NCBI GenBank assembly: GCA_015499985.1
Contig: JAAAUF010000769.1
Span: 1-20,195, forward strand
DNA from: Haplosporangium gracile
Taxonomy: Eukaryota; Mortierellomycota; Mortierellomycetes; Mortierellales; Mortierellaceae
Direction of reading: 5' to 3'
Length of the DNA stretch: 20,195 nt
A model generated the notes under the pieces. It made no database searches and was not told where the DNA came from. It saw only the letters and a list, made by a program, of their open reading frames with translations. The position numbers were made by a program, and so were the translations under genes. This document shows positions 19,346 through 20,195 of this stretch, piece after piece. Numbering within the stretch: position 1 is the stretch's first letter; every line of letters begins with the position of its first letter.

Positions 19346-19592
19346 TCAAATCGAAGATGGATCCTGATCGATATGACGAACGTGGAACCCAATGCTCTTG
19401 TAGCCTGCAGACAAGTGCATCTGGGTGAAGTTGTATCCATGTTTAGGGTTGATCACTAACAACAATGGATGTCAGCTGTGTCTGTTGTTGAATGGGTGCG
19501 CCTGAAGGCATGTTAAAATGTCGTGATCGTTCTCCATTACCATGGGTGTATGTATCAATCAATGCTCGATCAATTGGGCTTGGGCAAGTGGC
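19346..19592 (-). CDS. Possible last two exons of an unidentified gene (partial)
   Basis: Read leftward, segment 19592-19541 follows a pyrimidine-rich tract ending in TTCAAG and reads ATCPSPIDRALIDTYTH in phase 0. It stops at GTAATG in phase 1. After an 85-nt intron with a CTGAC branch-like site and a TTAG acceptor, segment 19455-19346 continues as VINPKHGYNFTQMHLSAGYK, SIGFHVRHIDQDPSSI and a stop. Codons in the last segment favour C or G at the third base (TAC, AAC, TTC, CAG, ATC), as in real coding DNA here. I do not recognise the protein. A GTGAGT donor at 19729-19724 suggests another exon to the right, but its phase does not fit, so the 5' part is undefined. The plus strand is also open over part of this stretch. 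Confidence 0.35.
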
Positions 19593-20195
19593 CTTGAATA
19601 AAAGAGTCAGAGAGGAGAAGAACAAGTATCGACAGAGATGCAGAAGAAGCAAAGCTAAGTAAGCCGTGTAATGCAAGTGTAAGAAGAGTGAGCAGACGGC
19701 CTTGATTTAAGGAAAAAGTAAGGACTCACAAGCATTTCTTTCTAGCAGACAGTCTCTCGTAGTGTCAAAAAGGCTGATCACGGTGATTGGCCTGCTTCTT
19801 GCCTCTTCTCACATAAGCATCATTTTTTCTTTTCGTGCTTGCAAAGAGGGTGCTGGCCAAGCCTGGTGAAAAAAAAAGCTTCTTCTTTCTCATTATTCCT
19901 TTCTCCGTTTACTCTACACTTCTCACCTTCCGGAGTAGCTCTTTCTCAAAGACACCCTCACTATCTCTCTCTCTCTCACCCTCTCTCTCTCTCTCTTTCT
20001 TTTTTTATTCACGTTTTTGACTCTCTCCCACTCTCCGTTCAGTCAAATAACAAAGGACGTACAAAGCTCTTCTGTCTTCGTAATTTTCCTCCTCCGCCAC
20101 CTCTTTTCCTCTTTTTCCTTTTCTTCCTTCCCTCTTGCCCTTTTCTTCTTTTCACCCTCGTTTTTTCTTGTCCCTCGTCTCTTTTTTTTTTTTTT
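19593..20195. other. CT-rich right end of the window
   Basis: Except for possible upstream exons of the candidate leftward gene, I see no gene. From about 19955 to 20195 the plus strand is strongly pyrimidine-rich, with a TC microsatellite (about 19963-19998) and a final run of T at the edge. By the polarity seen at other genes here, this could be the leader of a rightward gene beyond the window. Confidence 0.4.

Overview
This is a 20.2 kb stretch of a fungal nuclear genome. The genes carry spliceosomal GT-AG introns of about 85-470 nt. The spaces between genes hold long A/T homopolymers and strand-polar CT/GA tracts, and several proteins have Gln-, Ala- or Ser-rich low complexity. The protein families (a fungal-type NADPH oxidase regulator, HP1, SYF2, METTL26) and the Q-rich style suggest an early-diverging fungus. 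A Mortierella-like Mucoromycota member is my best guess, but the sequence alone does not prove it. Both ends of the window fall in homopolymer runs, as contig ends often do.

Layout. 1-4635: no gene I can defend; a few exon-like islands and simple repeats. 4636-4949 (-): tentative two-exon gene for a 43-residue membrane protein. 5247-6730 (-): METTL26/DUF938 methyltransferase, three exons. 7362-8852 (+): spliceosome factor SYF2, three exons, divergent from METTL26. 9269-10534 (+): HP1-type protein with a chromodomain and a chromo-shadow domain, one exon. 10535-12859: no firm gene, but a GC-rich exon-like island at 11091. 12860-14270 (+): Q-rich protein of unknown function, two exons. 15125-18361 (-): NoxR/p67phox-like NADPH oxidase activator, seven exons, convergent with the Q-rich gene. 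19346-19592 (-): possible last two exons of an unidentified gene. 19593-20195: CT-rich DNA.

The genes are housekeeping and regulatory loci with no shared pathway: splicing (SYF2), heterochromatin (HP1), reactive-oxygen signalling (NoxR) and a methyltransferase. I found no transposon, tRNA, rRNA, CRISPR array or defence system. The most informative result is the full exon reconstruction of NoxR. It keeps the Rac-contact residues at the same numbers as human p67phox, plus the activation motif and a PB1 domain. All splice models were made by eye from reading frame, GT-AG signals and family resemblance; no alignment or search was run.
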